Both the position numbers and the translations under genes were made by a program. Under the pieces are notes generated by a model. It was not told the origin of the DNA and did no database searches. It saw only the letters and a list, made by a program, of their open reading frames with translations. A stretch of 64,000 bases of DNA from Azolla caroliniana (lineage: Eukaryota; Polypodiophyta): positions 10,912,001-10,976,000 of the forward strand of contig JBHGNT010000014.1 in assembly GCA_043228905.1 (NCBI GenBank), given 5' to 3'. Below, piece after piece: positions 10,109 to 23,142 of this stretch. Within the stretch, counting starts at the first letter, position 1, and every line of letters starts with the position of its first letter.

Positions 10109-13100
10109 ATGGACGAATCGTTTGGTAGCATGTTCAAGCTCACCAACTCCAACTACTCAGTGTGGAAGTCGAAGATGAGGGACATGCTCGTGGTTAAAGA
10201 CCTCTGGCTGCCGGTTCAGTTCGGGGACAAGAGACCGGACAAAATCGACGCCGCGATATCGGAGGTGATGCACATGAAGAAAACGGCGTACATACGGTGC
10301 TTCATCGACATGAGCCTGTACAACAACTTCAATGAAGAGAGCAAGGCTCATGAGCTCTGGGAGAAGATCGGCATAATGTTCCGAAACAAAAATGTTGTTA
10401 ACCAGGTTTCGGTTTTCCAGAAGCTAGTAAGACTCTGGTACCAAGATGGCTCCAGCATGGCGGAGCACATGAATGCCTTCCAGGGGCTGATACACTAGGC
10501 AACGTCATTGGAAGTACCTCTTGCCGCTGAGGTATTAGCACTACTCCTGCTCGGCTCCCTCCCAGATAGCTGCGAGACGTTGGTTGTCACTTTGGACAAC
10601 GCCGGGCTGGAAGGAAAACGGTTATCCCTAGAAAGAGTAAAGTCGAGCTTGCTAGATGAGGAGGCGCGTCGGAAAGACAAAGATACGAGCTCCGACTCCA
10701 AAGCGCTCCTTACCGAATCGGAACGCGGAAGACATAGAAACCGTAGTCCCCAGAACCGGGAGAAGTCGGGGACACGGTCAAAGTCAAGGGGGAGGCCTAC
10801 TTGCTTCTATTGCGGCAAGCCGGGTCACTTCCAAAAGAACTGTCGGAATTTCCGTAAAGACAAGGAAACCGATGGTACAGATTCGAAGCAAACCTCGGAC
10901 CGGAACGGTAAAGACCGTAGGGGGCCGGACCGGAAGGGAACGACGGCAATCGCGGCAAGTGAAGAAGAGTTGATGCTCATCACCGAGGAGAGTGAAATAA
11001 ACCTTGCCGGCGACGAGATGACCTGGGTGGTAGACTCCGGAGCGTCGTTCCACCTTACCCCGAACCGGAAATGCTTCGCATCCTACTCAGCCGGTGACCA
11101 AGGCTGTGTCCGGATGGGAAATGAAGGTACGTGCCGAATCATCGGCATAGGAGACGTGTGGCTAACAACACCAACCGGATGTAAGTTGTTGCTGAAGGAT
11201 GTCTGACACGTTCCGGAGGTTCGTCTGAACCTGATATCAGCCGGTCGGCTAGATGATGAAGGCTACACGGGTAGCATCCGGAACGGTGTCATGAAGTTCA
11301 GCAAAGGGAGCCTTATTTTGGCTCGGGCCCGGAAGGTAAACACTTTGTACCTAATGAATGCCCGGTTATGTCCGGAGGAAGTGAACGTGGCATCCGACAC
11401 TGCCGGTGAGCTGTGGCACAAAAGGCTGTGTCACATGAGTGAGAAGGGGATGAAGAGGCTTGCAGACGACAACCTTATTCCAGTGAAGAACGTGCACTTG
11501 GAGAAGTGCACTGATTGTCTGGCCGTTAAGCAGAACCGGACCTCCTTTCGATCAAGGCCACCGATGAGACGTAATGCACCACTGGAGTTGGTGCATACGG
11601 ATGTGTGTCAAGTAGACACAAAGTCACATGCCGGAGCGCAGTACTTCGTGACGTTCATAGATGACCACAGCCGGAAGCTGTGGGCCACACCGTTGAAGAC
11701 AAAGGATTAGGTGTTATCCGTCTTCAAAGAGCTCCACGCAAGAGTGGAAAGAGAAACCGGCCGGAAGCTGAAGGCGGTTCGAGCAGATAACGGAGGAGAG
11801 TACCGGGGATAGTTCGAGGAGTACTGCCGCTCGAAGGGAATCCGGCTCGAATTTACCGTGCCGAAGACGCCGGAACTAAACGGACTGGCCGAGAGGATGA
11901 ACCGGACCATAATGGAGAGGGTCCGGAGTATGCTAGCGCATGCAAAACTACCCAAGAAGTTTTGGGCTGAGGCACTGTCGACGGCGACATACGTGATAAA
12001 TAGATCACCCTCAGTACCCTTGGACGGAGACACGCCACAGAGAGTGTGGACCGGTAAGGAAGTATCCTACCGGCATCTGAAGGTTTTCGGGTGTCTCGCG
12101 TACGTGCATGTAACTAAGGACCGCAGAGGAAAGCTAGATCCAAAGACCCGGCCATGCATATTCCTCGGTTACGGTGACGATGAGTTCGGCTACCGAGTGT
12201 GGGACCCGCTCGACAAGAAGGTATTCCGGAGTCGAGATATTATCTTCATGGAGGACAAGACGCTCGCCGACTGGGAGTCGGAGAAGAAGATAATGAACTC
12301 TGAGTCGACCGGTAAGGATAGACTCTACGATGAGCAGACCCAACCGGCAAGAGACCGGTTAGCACTCGAGGAACCAGTCGGTTACGGTGAGGATACCGAA
12401 CCACCAGAAGAAGAAGTAGAGGAAGCTGAGACCGGAACCGGCCAAGACCCCGATTCGGTTTCGGATGAAGAGCAAATGGAGGAGCCGGTTACCGAAGCCC
12501 GAAGATGTAGATATCCTCTCAGAGAAAGAAGGGCCCTCCGGAGATTTCCAGATGCAGAGCATGTTTTGCTAACCGATGAGGGGGAGCCGGAAAGCTTCGA
12601 AGAAGTGAAGGAAGACACCCACAACCGAAGATGGTTAAGTGCCATGCAGGACGAGATGGATTCCCTGCATGAGAACCATACATACGAATTGGTGGAGTTG
12701 CCGAAAGGAAAGTGGGCACTCCGAAACAAGTGGGTGTACAAGTTGAAACCGGGAGATGCCGGCAACCCCCCGAGATACAAAGCCAGGATCGTGGTGAAGG
12801 GGTTCCAGCAGAAGAAGGGCGTGGACTTCGACGAGATATTTGCCCCGGTAGTAAAAATGACCGTCATCCGGACGGTGCTAAGTATAGCAGCAAGCATGGA
12901 CCTCGAGGTAGAGCAGCTGGACGTGAAGACGGCATTCCTTCACGGCGACCTCGAAGAGGAGATCTACATGCAGCAACCGGAAGGATTTGTGGAGAAAGGG
13001 AAGGAGCACCTGGTATGCCGGTTGAAGAAGAGCCTGTACGGACTGAAGCAGGCTCCCCGGCAATGGTACCGGAAGTTTGACTCCTTCATGACCGATCAAG

Positions 13101-14085
13101 GGTCCCACAAGACGCAGGCCGATCACTGCGTGTTTGTGAAGAAGTTCGAAGGAGGGGACTTCCTGATACTCCTCCTGTACGTCGGACATGTTGATCGTTG
13201 GGTCCAGCAAGACAGATGTTGGGGATGCACATCATCCGTAACCAGAAAGCGAAGCAATTATGGTTGTCACAGGAGAAGTACGTGACAAAGGTGCTTCACC
13301 GGTTCAACATGTCAGATGCAAAACCGGTCGGATCGACACTTCCGGCAAACTGCAAGCTATCCGGCAAGCAAAGCCCAAAGACAAAAGGAGAGAAGGCAGA
13401 TATGATGAAGATTCCATATGCCTCTGCCGTCGGGAGCTTGATGTACGTAATGGTTTGTACCCGACCAAATAATGGATACGCAGTCGGAGTGGTGAGCCGG
13501 TTCATGAGTAATCCCGGCAAGGAGCACTGGAACACAGTCAAATGGATACTCCGGTATATGAAGGGCACTTCAAATATGTGTCCCCGATTCGGCTCCGGAA
13601 AACCTCAACTGGACGGTTTCACCGATTCGGACATGTCGGATGATGTGGATACCAGCCAGTCTACATTTCGGTATGTGATGACATATGCAGGGGGAGCTGT
13701 TTCGTGGCAGTCGAGGCTGCAGAAGACGGTTGCATTGTCAACCACAGAGGCGGAGTACATGGCGGCTGTGGAAGCCGGCAAGGAAATATTATGGATGAAG
13801 GACTTCATCGGAGAGCTCGGTATCCGGCAAGAGGAATACCGACTCTACTGCGACAGTCAAAGTGCCATCCACCTTGCTAAGAATGCGGCCTACCATTCCC
13901 GGATGAAGCATATCCAGCGGAGGTATCACTGGATCCGGGAAAGAGTAGATGACCAGGACTTCGCACTGACGAAGATCCACACGGCCAAGAACGGGTCAGA
14001 TATGCTGACCAAAGTGCTGACACCCGACAAGCTGGACGCATGCCGGAAGAGGATCGGACTGGTAAGACACCCCATGCCGGAGTGA
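10109..14085 (+). pseudogene. Gag-Pol polyprotein of Copia A
   Basis: Gag starts MDESFGSMFKLTNSNYSVW, and the CCHC knuckle CFYCGKPGHFQKNC is at 10802-10843. Protease has WVVDSGASFHLTP near 11027. Integrase shows HKRLCHMSEKGM, then catalytic VHTDVCQ, RADNGGEY and NGLAERMNRT. RT starts near 12600, and RNase H ends near 13990. Breaks are TAG at 10496-10498, TGA near 11204, TAG at 11708-11710 and TAG at 11810-11812. A frameshift plus a ~70-bp deletion near 13177-13200 destroys the YVDD box that D retains. Three of the four stops are CAG in Copia D. Confidence 0.93.
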
Positions 14086-14095
14086 AGGGGGAGTT

Positions 14096-14913
14096 TGTTG
14101 GGAGACAAGTCCCTCCGGATGGGAAGGGAGAAGAACAGTGCCGACGAACAAACTCGGCCAAGGCCGATAGGCCGAGGCCGATACGGTATGAGGAGTACCC
14201 AGCTACGGAGAGCCGGATGGTGCAGGCCTGGTGCGAACCGGATGAGGAGTACCCGGCTACGGCGAACCAGATGGTGCAGGCCCGGTGTGAACCGAATGAG
14301 GAGTACTCGGCTACGGAGAGCCGAATGATGCAGGCCCAGTACGAACCGGATGAGGAGTACCCGGCTACGGAGAGCTGGATGGTGCAGGCCCGGTACGAAC
14401 CGGATGAGGAGTACCCGGCTACGGAGAGCCGGATGGTGCAGACCCAGTATAAACCGGAGGAAGAGACATATTCGTAAATATGTTTCTGAGAGCCCATTGT
14501 GGCTATATTTGTAAATAGCCGAAAAGTCATATTAGTATAAATATGATTTAGGGCAAACTTTTAGAATGTGGTTGTTATTTTCTTGTTGATGCAAGAAAAG
14601 AGAGAGTGCATAACTGTACACAGAGAGAGAGAGAGACGAGGTCGTTGCCTCTGTTGTAACCGCCGCCTGTGGCGAAGATCGTGAGTCCGAGGTCGTTGCC
14701 TCCGAGTACTCACTGTTATGTACATTCATACATAGTGACAGTTTGCAGCTTGTGGGCTGCCGTGGTTTTTCCCCTAGTTTGGGGTTTTCCACGTTAACCT
14801 CCTGTGTACCATTTCTCTTCTCTGTGTTGTGTTTCATTACCTATTTTTCTGTGTATGAAAAGAAGCTGGGTTGTGGCCGAGCTTAGGGCATAAGGGGTGT
14901 TGGATTCCCGTCA
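14096..14913 (+). repeat. 3' LTR of Copia A
   Basis: 818 bp, TGTTGGGAGACAAG to TTCCCGTCA, again with five 54-bp units (from 14190). It is preceded by the polypurine tract at 14082-14095 and followed by the ATCTG duplication. Confidence 0.95.
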
Positions 14914-14918
14914 ATCTG

Positions 14919-16943
14919 TGGCCACCAGGATGTACTTATTGCCTGTTCGAGCGGCCGTCGAGGTAAAAGGTCCCATAAAATCTAGCCCCCACTTTTGGAA
15001 AGGATCCATTGGCAACACTGGTTGGTGTGGCATCCTCGCAACTTCCGTAGGCTGTCCTAGTCGTTCACATCAATCGCACGGTCTGCACTATTCATACGTA
15101 GCTTTTTGCGTCGTCGACCACCAAAGTCCTGCTTGCCAGATTTTTCGGGCCGTAACATTGCCCGTGTAGTGTCTTCCCGCCATACCACAATGGGCCTCCA
15201 TATACCGCGGCCTTCTCATCCTGTCGTATTCCTCGCCTCCAAATGCCGTCACTGCCTTTGTGGTATAGTATGTCTTCTACTAAACAGAAATGTCAACTCC
15301 GTATGGCCAGTCGTTTTTTCTCATCCGTCTGTAATTGGGGTGGCGGTAACCCCGTGGTCAGGAAGTACTTCATTTCCATCAACCACTGATCCGGAAAAGT
15401 CTTTTCTATTTGTTTTGCTAGATTTGCTACCCACAGGATGTCTGCATCCGGAAAGTTGTCGTCATCCTTCTACGCCGTTTCTCCATTATCTAGTCTGCTC
15501 AAGAAATCTACCACTATGTGTTGCGTACCTGGGCGGTGCTGAATTACAAAGTCGAATTGTTGAACCAGTAGCATCCATCTAGCCTATTTCCTCGTCAACG
15601 CTTGTTTTCCTACCAAATATAGCAATGTGGAATGATCCACATGAAACGTGAATTTCCGCCCTAATAGATAATGTCGGAACTTATTGATGTTGTATTTCTA
15701 ACTAGCGTAGTACACTGGCTGGTACCAATTCGGCTCCGTGAGCTGCATTAGCGCACTACCTGTTGCTATGTCTGAGACATCTGCGAACACGTGGAATGGC
15801 TTCACCCAAACTGGTGGCTGTACGACGGGTGCCTGCATTAGCATTAACTTTAGCGCATCATATGCCTTCTCTTCCATAGTTGTCCATTGCAAAGGAGTCT
15901 GATGAATGGCGGCATGTAACGGCATGGCGAAGTCCGCCAAATAGCGTATCATCTGACTGTGCCATCGTATTTGTCGCAAAAAACGGCTGAGTGCTTTCAC
16001 GTTTGTCGGTGTTTTCGTGTGAGTAATCGCGGAGATTTTATTCGGATTGACCACTAGCCCTTCCTTATTGACTATGTGGCTGAGGAGAGCCCCGCTGGTA
16101 ACGCCGAAGGCGCATTTGGCGGGATTCAGACTTAAGCGTGCGGTTCGGCAACGCTCCAAGCAAAGCAGCAGATGCGTAAAATGGTTGGTTGTTGTCCCAT
16201 ATACCGCAAAATGGTCTAAAAAAACTTCCATGAAGGCCGGAATATATTCCCCAAAAATCTCCGTGATTGTCCTTTGAAATGTAGCTGGCGTCGTCTTTAG
16301 TCCGAACATCATGACGACTGCAACATAGACTCCCCAATTCGTGACAAACGCCGTTTTCTCTTGGTCGTCGCGGTGCATACGTACTTGGTTGTACCCATTG
16401 AAGCCATCTAAAAAGTTGTACATGTCATGCCCTGAGACGGCGTTTAGTACGCTATCGGTGAACGGTAAAGGGAATGCGTTAGTAATGGTTACGACGTTCA
16501 ATTTCCGGTAGTCCACGCATACACATATTTTGCCATTTTTCTTTGGTACGACTACTATCGGGCTTAACCATGTAGCTTGTTTAACTGGTCGTATGAAACT
16601 AGCCTTGCAGAGTTTGTCAATTTCTTCTTTTACGCGGCCCGCGTAGTTTGGGTTCATACGGTATTCGACGTTGTTGGACCGATTTCGTGTCGGTCGCTAA
16701 ATTGATCTTATGTTGATAGAACTTCGGATCTAAGCCCTTCATGTCCTCATGGGCCCAGGCGAACACATCTTTATACTTCCTGAGTAGTGCTATCATCGTG
16801 TCACTCTGATCCGGCAGTAATTCTTTTGCAATGGAGAGGAATCGGGGTTCCGACGTCATACCCACATTTACTTCATCCAGGGCTGAGGCAGTGACTCGTC
16901 GTGAAATTTCCATTTCCCTCTCAAACGTTGCCCGTGCTTTGCT
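14919..16943 (-). pseudogene. RT, RNase H and zinc region of G3
   Basis: Minus-strand RT shows WLSPIVVVPKKNGKICVCVD, YNFLDGFNGYNQVRM and VVMMFGLKTTPATFQ. The catalytic box reads VFLDHFAVY, so the second Asp of the DD pair is His. RNase H starts FHVFADVSDIATGS. The part from 15697 down to 14919 is heavily decayed but still resembles the zinc finger and the GLDF segment that precedes integrase. A frameshift near 16650 separates the protease linker. The right end was cut by the G2 insertion. Confidence 0.82.
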
Positions 16944-17332
16944 TGTCGTCTGCCTGGCCGGACTAGCCTCAACTGAGGTGTCTATCCGACACTTCTCCAA
17001 AGGGGTGGTAAGGATTGGATGCTAGGTTACACGCGTAAGATGATTACACTAAGCACAGACGGTAAAACAATACAAAGACAAAGATAAACACGCAATAAGT
17101 ATAATTGTATTACTTCCGTAAAGCATTTATAAATCATCGGATCCTTTTATAGGCATCCGGCAAGGTTACAATCGGTGCGCTTAGGCAACCGGCATCCGAA
17201 TCGGTCCGGATCCGGATCGGTACAACTGTACCGGATCCGTCCTTCCGAATAATAAATATACTATTATTTACTTCCTATTATCCGATCCGACTCCGCCTTC
17301 CCACTTGTCCTTGCTCTTCTGTCCGGCCAACA
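16944..17332 (-). repeat. 3' LTR of G2
   Basis: 389 bp; on minus it starts TGTTGGCCGGACAG and ends GGCAGACGACA. It carries the same TATA block (near 17142-17151) and upstream palindrome as the G1 LTR. The sequence before it on the minus strand is not a typical polypurine tract. Confidence 0.93.
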
Positions 17333-17379
17333 CATGGCACGCCCGTGGGAAAGTGCCTTGCACTTCGAATCCACTCCCG

Positions 17380-18229
17380 ACCTCATTCTTCCTCCAAAAT
17401 ATCGAGCAAACTCCGCTCGAAGGTGTCAAGTGGTGCCTCTTCCTCCAATTCCTGTTCCTTGCCTGCCTGGTCTCCGACCTCCGGTTGGGTTGGCTGTTCC
17501 GTAAAAATTTGCTGCTCCGGCTCTGCTTGATTCTGTGGTGCCGGTGCTTCCTCACCGCTCCGTCCGGGTTCTTCCTGTTCTTCCTCCGTTCCAGGCTCTG
17601 TTCTGTTACCAGTGTCGCTTTCTCCGGTCTCGACTGGTCGGTTCGGTGCGCCTTCTTCCTCTGCTCCGGTGTTTTCCGGTCTCAGCTCTTCCTCTTCCCC
17701 GGCATCGGTCTGCACCTGCTCTTCTTGATTCTCTTGGACCGGAAGTTCTTCTTAGGGTATTCCTTGTCAGGGTTGTTCGGTGTCGGTTGGTTCAGCTTCA
17801 GCCGGTCGCTCTCCCTTACTTATAGTGATTGGCGTCGTGCTTCCCTCGGCTTCCTGTCGTAACCGGTCCTGCTCGTATTTCTCCAACTCCAACTGAGTTG
17901 CGAGCTGCCCGTCATCCAACCTCTCTACCAACCCTCGGATTTCTTTGAGATGTTCATCCGCTAAAGCGTAGAAATCCTCCGACAACTCTTCGCGAATGGC
18001 GACGATACTTTCTTCATCCATCTTGTAGAACTTGTCACCGGTCTTCCTTCGATTCTCGGCATCTGCTCGGAGTGTCTGCAGCTCGGCTGCCTGTTGTGAC
18101 CACTCCTTCCATAGCTTTTCCGTACTTTCGTTGATGCTTGCCTGAGCTCGGGTACTCCAACATGACATGATGAGCTTGATCCGGTCAACCCCCGCTTTAG
18201 CATGCGCATAAGCTTCTTGCTTTTCCTTC
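17380..18229 (-). pseudogene. C-terminal part of the G2 accessory ORF (coiled coil and acidic tail)
   Basis: The frame continues from RNase H after RYVIVA directly into RKEKQEAYAHAK. A Glu/Lys/Arg-rich coiled coil (LEKYEQDRLRQEAE) and a Glu/Pro-rich tail (EEEELRPENTGAEEEG) follow, ending DILEEE about 50 nt before the 3' LTR. TGA and TAA codons near 17752-17770 interrupt it. The composition matches the accessory ORF of G1, so this is its C-terminal end brought next to RNase H by deletion. Confidence 0.72.
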
Positions 18230-19080
18230 CTTGCCACTATGACATACCGATTTCCGGTTCGCATTGCCGGTGGCTTGAAGGCACGGACAAAGTCCAAACC
18301 CCACTTTTGAAACGGTTCCAATGGCAAGACCGGGTGGTGTGGCATCCGGGCCTGCTCCGTGGGTTGGCCCAGTCGTTGACACAACTCACATTCTCTGCTA
18401 TACTTCACGGCATCTTTTAGGGTGGTGGGCCACCATAGTCCGCTCTGCCATATTTTCCGAGCGGTTGCGTCGCCGGCATAATGCCCGCCGGAAATTCCAC
18501 AGTGGGCTTCCCTGAGGATTAAATCCTTCTCATCGCTCCGCACTGCTTGTCTCCAGATGCCATATGCCCCCTTGTGATAGAGGGTGTCTCCAACCAAACA
18601 GAAATGTCTGCTTCTTACTGCTACCCTTTTCCTTTCATCGCGGTCCATGTTCTCCGGGGGTACTCCGGTGCTCAGGAACTGATGCATCTCAGTTAGCCAC
18701 GTGTCTTCATCAGCTACCGTTGCATCCGTTGCCGGTTTCGTCGTGATCCGGAACAACTCGGCGTCGGGGAACTCATCCTGGACGCCGTCCCCTACTTCTC
18801 CGGATTCGAGTCTGCTTAGGTAGTCCGCTACCGCATGCTGCGCCCCGGGTTGGTGGAAAATGTCGAATTCAAATTCCTGTAACAACAGTGTCGATCGTGC
18901 AATTTTTCCCGTCAGGCATGCCTTCGAGACCAGGTAGAGTAGTACTGAATGGTCGACATGGAAGGAAAACTTCCTTCCGAGCAGATAGTGCCTGTACTTT
19001 GTGACACTATACACCATTTCTAATGCCTCGTGTTCTGTCGTAGAGTAATTCCGTTCTGCTTTTGAGAGTTTCCGGCCGGT
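18230..19080 (-). pseudogene. RNase H end and integrase zinc finger of G2
   Basis: It matches G1 closely: YRHYLLGRKFSFHVDHS, the linker, HCGISGGHYAGD and CELCQRLGQPTEQ. It stops after GNRYVIVA, the residue before the first catalytic Asp of integrase in G1. A small deletion near 19080 shifts the frame relative to RT. Confidence 0.86.
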
Positions 19081-20990
19081 ACCATTTCCGTGAGTTGCAT
19101 CAGAACGCTGCCAATTGCTACGTCCGACGCGTCGACGAAGACGTGAAAGCTTTTACTCCAATCCGGCGGTTGCACCACCGGAGCTTGCGACAGCATAACT
19201 TTCAGCGCTTGGTAGGCTTTCTCCTCCGTCTCCGCCCATAGGAAGGGTACCCTGTGTACGGCGGCATGCAATGGTGTAGCGAAGTCTGCGAGGTGCCGTA
19301 TCATCCGGCTATGCCACCTTATTTGGCCCAGGAACCGGCTTAAAGCCTTTGCGTTATTTGGTGTCGGTGCCTCGAGAATCGCCATTACTTTATCCAGATC
19401 TACCGCGATTCCTTCCTTACTCACCACGTGCCCTAGCAAGTTGTCGCTTGCCACTCCAAAGACGCACTTGGCCGGGTTCAGACTCAACCGGTACTCGCGG
19501 CACTTCTCTAAGCACAGCCGGAAGTGATCGAGATGCTCTCCGTGCCGGCTGTAGACCGCGAAATCGTCAAGGAAGACCTGCATAAAACCGGGGATATATT
19601 CCCCGAAAATTTCCATTATTATCCTTTTAAAGGTCGTTGGGGCCGTCTTTAGTCCGAACATCATCACGACCGCGACGAACGCTGTCTTCTCCTGGTCGGC
19701 CGGGTTCATTCGTATTTGGTTGTAACCGCTAAATCCATCCAGGAAGCTGTAAACTTCGTGGCCGGCTACCGCATCTAACACCCCGTCCGTAAATGGTAGT
19801 GGAAACGCATCGGTCACTGTTGCGGCATTTAGTTTCCGGTAGTCCACGCATACCCGGATTTTGCCGTTCTTTTTCGGGACCACCACTATCGGACTCAGCC
19901 AGGTTGCCTGCTTGACCGATCGGATAAATCTGACCCGGAGGAGCTTATCAATCTCCTCCTTCACCTTCGCCGCATAATTCAGATTCGTCCGGTACCTGCA
20001 TTGAGCGATCGGTTTCGCGTTCGTACTTAGGTGAATTTGGTGCTGATAGAGCTGGGGGTCCAGCCCTCGCATGTCTTCGTACGACCACGCGAACACATCC
20101 TTGAAGTCTGTTAATAATGCTACCATTGCCGTCTTTTCTTCCTTCGGCAATTCCTTTGCGACATTTACCGGTCGGGGCTTGTCTGTTGTGCCGATGTCCA
20201 CCTCCTCTAGTTGGGATGCTTTTACCCTCTGGGATATCGTCATCTCCCTCTCTAGGGATTCCTGCACTTGTCGCAGTTCCCGGATCGCCGCTTGGTCCGG
20301 TTCGTCCGGCGTCGTGATGTACGGTTCTACTACCGCCGTGATATCCACCTCAAATAGTGGGACGATTCGTGGGTGTTCCTCGAGGTACCGATCGACTTCC
20401 TCGTCCGGTAATCCCTCCAACATGTTGATGCTTTTCGCATACAATGCAGTTGCTTCCTTACTGGCGATCACCCGTGGTTGCATCGCTACTCGTACCTTTG
20501 TTTTCCCTCGCCAGAATGTGATCATGTTGTTTTGCCAGTTCTGCTTGATATGTGTTGTTCGCAACCATGGTCGTCCTAGCAGTAGGGGGTACGCGCCTTA
20601 TACATTCAGCACCACGGCCGATATCCGGAATACCTGGCCTCCGATCGTTACTTCCAAATCCCGGATAAGCCCGGTCGGTCGGACTGAGCTGGTATCCGTC
20701 ATGCGTAACCAGAAGGGGCATGGTTCCCATTCCCGGATGCCCAGGTTGTCGTATGTCTGTCGGCTGATGACATTTACCCCGGAGCCTCCGTCAATAATTG
20801 TTCCGGAAATTTCCTTTCCTTTCACGATTGTCGTGATCGCCGGGCTACTTATATCGACCACAACTGGTCCTTCCTCCGGGTTGGAGAAGAATGCCGGTGC
20901 TGGCGTCGGCTTCGGTTTGCTCACGGATGCCTGTAAGTCTGCCGTAAACCATGGCACCAACTGTAGTAGCCGTGCTAACGGCAGCACGAT
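19081..20990 (-). pseudogene. Protease and RT of G2
   Basis: Protease has IIDGGSGVNVIS. RT has WLSPIVVVPKKNGKIRVCVD, YSFLDGFSGYNQIRM and VFLDDFAVY, and the frame continues into RNase H (FVDASDVAIGSV). The CAG at 20229-20231, which is TAG in G1, keeps protease and RT in one frame. A short deletion before VVMMFGL removes residues present in G1 (TEWGV). Confidence 0.9.
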
Positions 20991-23090
20991 TTGACAGTCC
21001 TGGAGCGCTTGCCACGTCGGTTTTTCTCCTGGTTGTATGATTTCTTCGTCTTTTGGCATATTATGTTCTCTTCCTTCTGCCGCATTCTGTTCATTGGCCT
21101 CCTTGATCCATTGCACCGCTTGTTTTCTGATTGCCTCCTGGGCTTCCCACTCGGCGGCCTTCCCCTTTGACCAGGTTGTGACCTGCTGCACTTCCGTTAT
21201 TTCGGCTGTAACCATGTTGACTGCCGGCTGCTGTAACCATGTTGTCATTGGTTTTGCTTGGGCATTGGTTACTATAATGGCCCTCCTTCCGGCAGTAATA
21301 ACAGTACACCTTGTGACTGTTGCTCGTTTCTCCTTTGTCCCCGGTTTGGGGGGTGGGTATACTTCGGCGGTTGTCTTTGGTTTTTCGGTTATCCGGTACC
21401 GATACCGGGTTGTCATTCCTTGCTGCCTCCCGACGTTCCTCTCTTCGGAAAAATCCACGCTTCTGATTCCGTCGGAAATTTTGGTTCTCTTGTCGCCTCT
21501 CTTCTCTGCGTCGTTCGTATTCCGAGGATTCGTCTCGGTCGTACCGGTCCCGGGGGTAGCTATCTCTGCGTTTCTCCTCTCAGTCATAGTTATCGCGTCT
21601 TCTATCAGCGTATCTGTTACCGCGTTCGCGTTGGTAGCGGTTGTCTCTCCGGAATCGATCCTCATCCGGGTCCTGATTGCGCGGTTCTATGTGTCGAACC
21701 GGTGCCGCCTGCTGATTTAACAAGTTATATTCGCATCGGTCCGTTGTATGGGCTCGAGAGTTGCAGATCATACATTGTGTCCGCAGGTTGCAGTCTACCG
21801 TTGAGTGGCCCGAATTTAGGCATGTGGTGCATTGTAAGGCCTGTCGGAACCTCAGGTCTTCCTCCTTCGGGAGTGCCCGGTGTAACATCCCCATCGACAA
21901 GAAGGAGCTAGTCTTGTCCATTTCTAAGACCCGATCAATAACTTGGTCCATTGTGCTGGTGCGGAAATCAAGGACTCCGCACATCGTTCGAAGTGGCTCT
22001 TTTAGCGCGGCCAAAAAGACTGCTTTGGCTTCGTCTTCGGGTGGTGCTCTCGTCAGTTGGCTATGTAGGGTCTGAAACCGAATGATGAATTGTGGCACCG
22101 TCTCGTTCTCTTCCTGTCGGGTGGTATAGAACTGCCCGACCAATTCCCTTTGCTCAACTTGTTTGTGAAAAAGCCTGAGGAATTTGGCCTTCAAGGCATC
22201 GAATGTGGCAAAGCTGCCCAGTAAGTGCATTGCGTGCCATCCAGCCGCCGATCCTTCTAAGGTCATGCCGAATTCGGCAACTTTGGATCGTTCGGCTTCG
22301 GGCTCCGTCAGTCTTTGGGAAACATGGTTAGCTTCCCATGTTTGGAGGAATGCGTATACGTGTGCCTCCGCGTCGGGTCATCCCCGTACTTTGGGTATGG
22401 GTACGGCATCGTGTCATCCAACTGACTCTCCTGCTCTCTCCTCTCTCTGTCCGCTGTTGGCGTCGGTGTGAGAACATTCGGTTCCTCCGCGGTTGGTGCC
22501 GGTATCCGCTCCTTCAGTTCCTCCGCGGGTGTTGCCGGTGTCCGGTCCTTTGGTTCCTCCGCGGATGTTGTCGGTATCCGCTCCTTCGACTCCTCCGCAG
22601 GTGTTGTCGGTGTCCGGTCCTTCGGTTCCTTCGCGGGTGTTGTCGGTATCTGGTCGGCCTCCCTCGGTGATTGCCGGTCACCGAACTCCAAGCTTATTTC
22701 TTCCTCTGGCTCCGGTGTTACTGAGTCTTCCGACTCCTCTTCCCCCGGGTCGTTTGGTGTGTCGTGGCTGCTTTTATACCAGGACACAACGCTTCCGTCG
22801 CTTTCCGACTCCGCCTCGAGTGTTGCGAATGCTGCCGACTCCCCGTCGCCACCGGCGAGCGTCTGTAGTATTGTTTCCGCCTCTTGCAGGCTTGTTATGC
22901 TATTGCCTTCGTCAGGGACTTGCAGAACCCGGAACTGCAGTGCTTCTTCTGCGACTCTCCGAAGAGTTCTAGAGAATGACCGATCTCGCTGGATCTCGTC
23001 GACGGCTTGCTGCAGGGCTTCCCGTCGTTGCTCTCGTTCGGTGTATCGTCTCCCTTGTTCGGTGATGTGGTCGTCGTTTGGTCTAGACAT
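20991..23090 (-). pseudogene. Gag of G2
   Basis: It starts MSRPNDDHITEQ at 23090. The N-terminal extension has about five 12-residue units (IPTTSAEEPKDR type, near 22500-22660). The Gag core follows, then tandem knuckles CTTCLNSGHSTVDC and CMICNSRAHTTDRC. The third knuckle CYYCRKEGHYSNQC near 21260-21305 is intact here, unlike in G1. Frameshifts near 22370 and 21600-21660 and a short direct duplication near 21230 disrupt it. Confidence 0.83.
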
Positions 23091-23142
23091 CCATCCCCCG
23101 GTTGTCCTCTACACTTTGCAGGAATCGTGGTCGCCAAAATAG

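Larger units (their letters stand above)
9261..14913 (+). mobile_element. Ty1/Copia element A, complete, defective
   Basis: It has two 818-bp LTRs (9261-10078 and 14096-14913), a 5-bp target duplication ATCTG (9256-9260 and 14914-14918), an iMet-type primer site TGGTATCAGAGC at 10081-10092 and a polypurine tract GAAGGGGGAG before the 3' LTR. The coding order gag, protease, integrase, RT, RNase H is that of Ty1/Copia, probably Tork-like. Copia D (42209-47929) is a close relative. Stops and a deletion in RT make it non-autonomous now. Confidence 0.96.
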
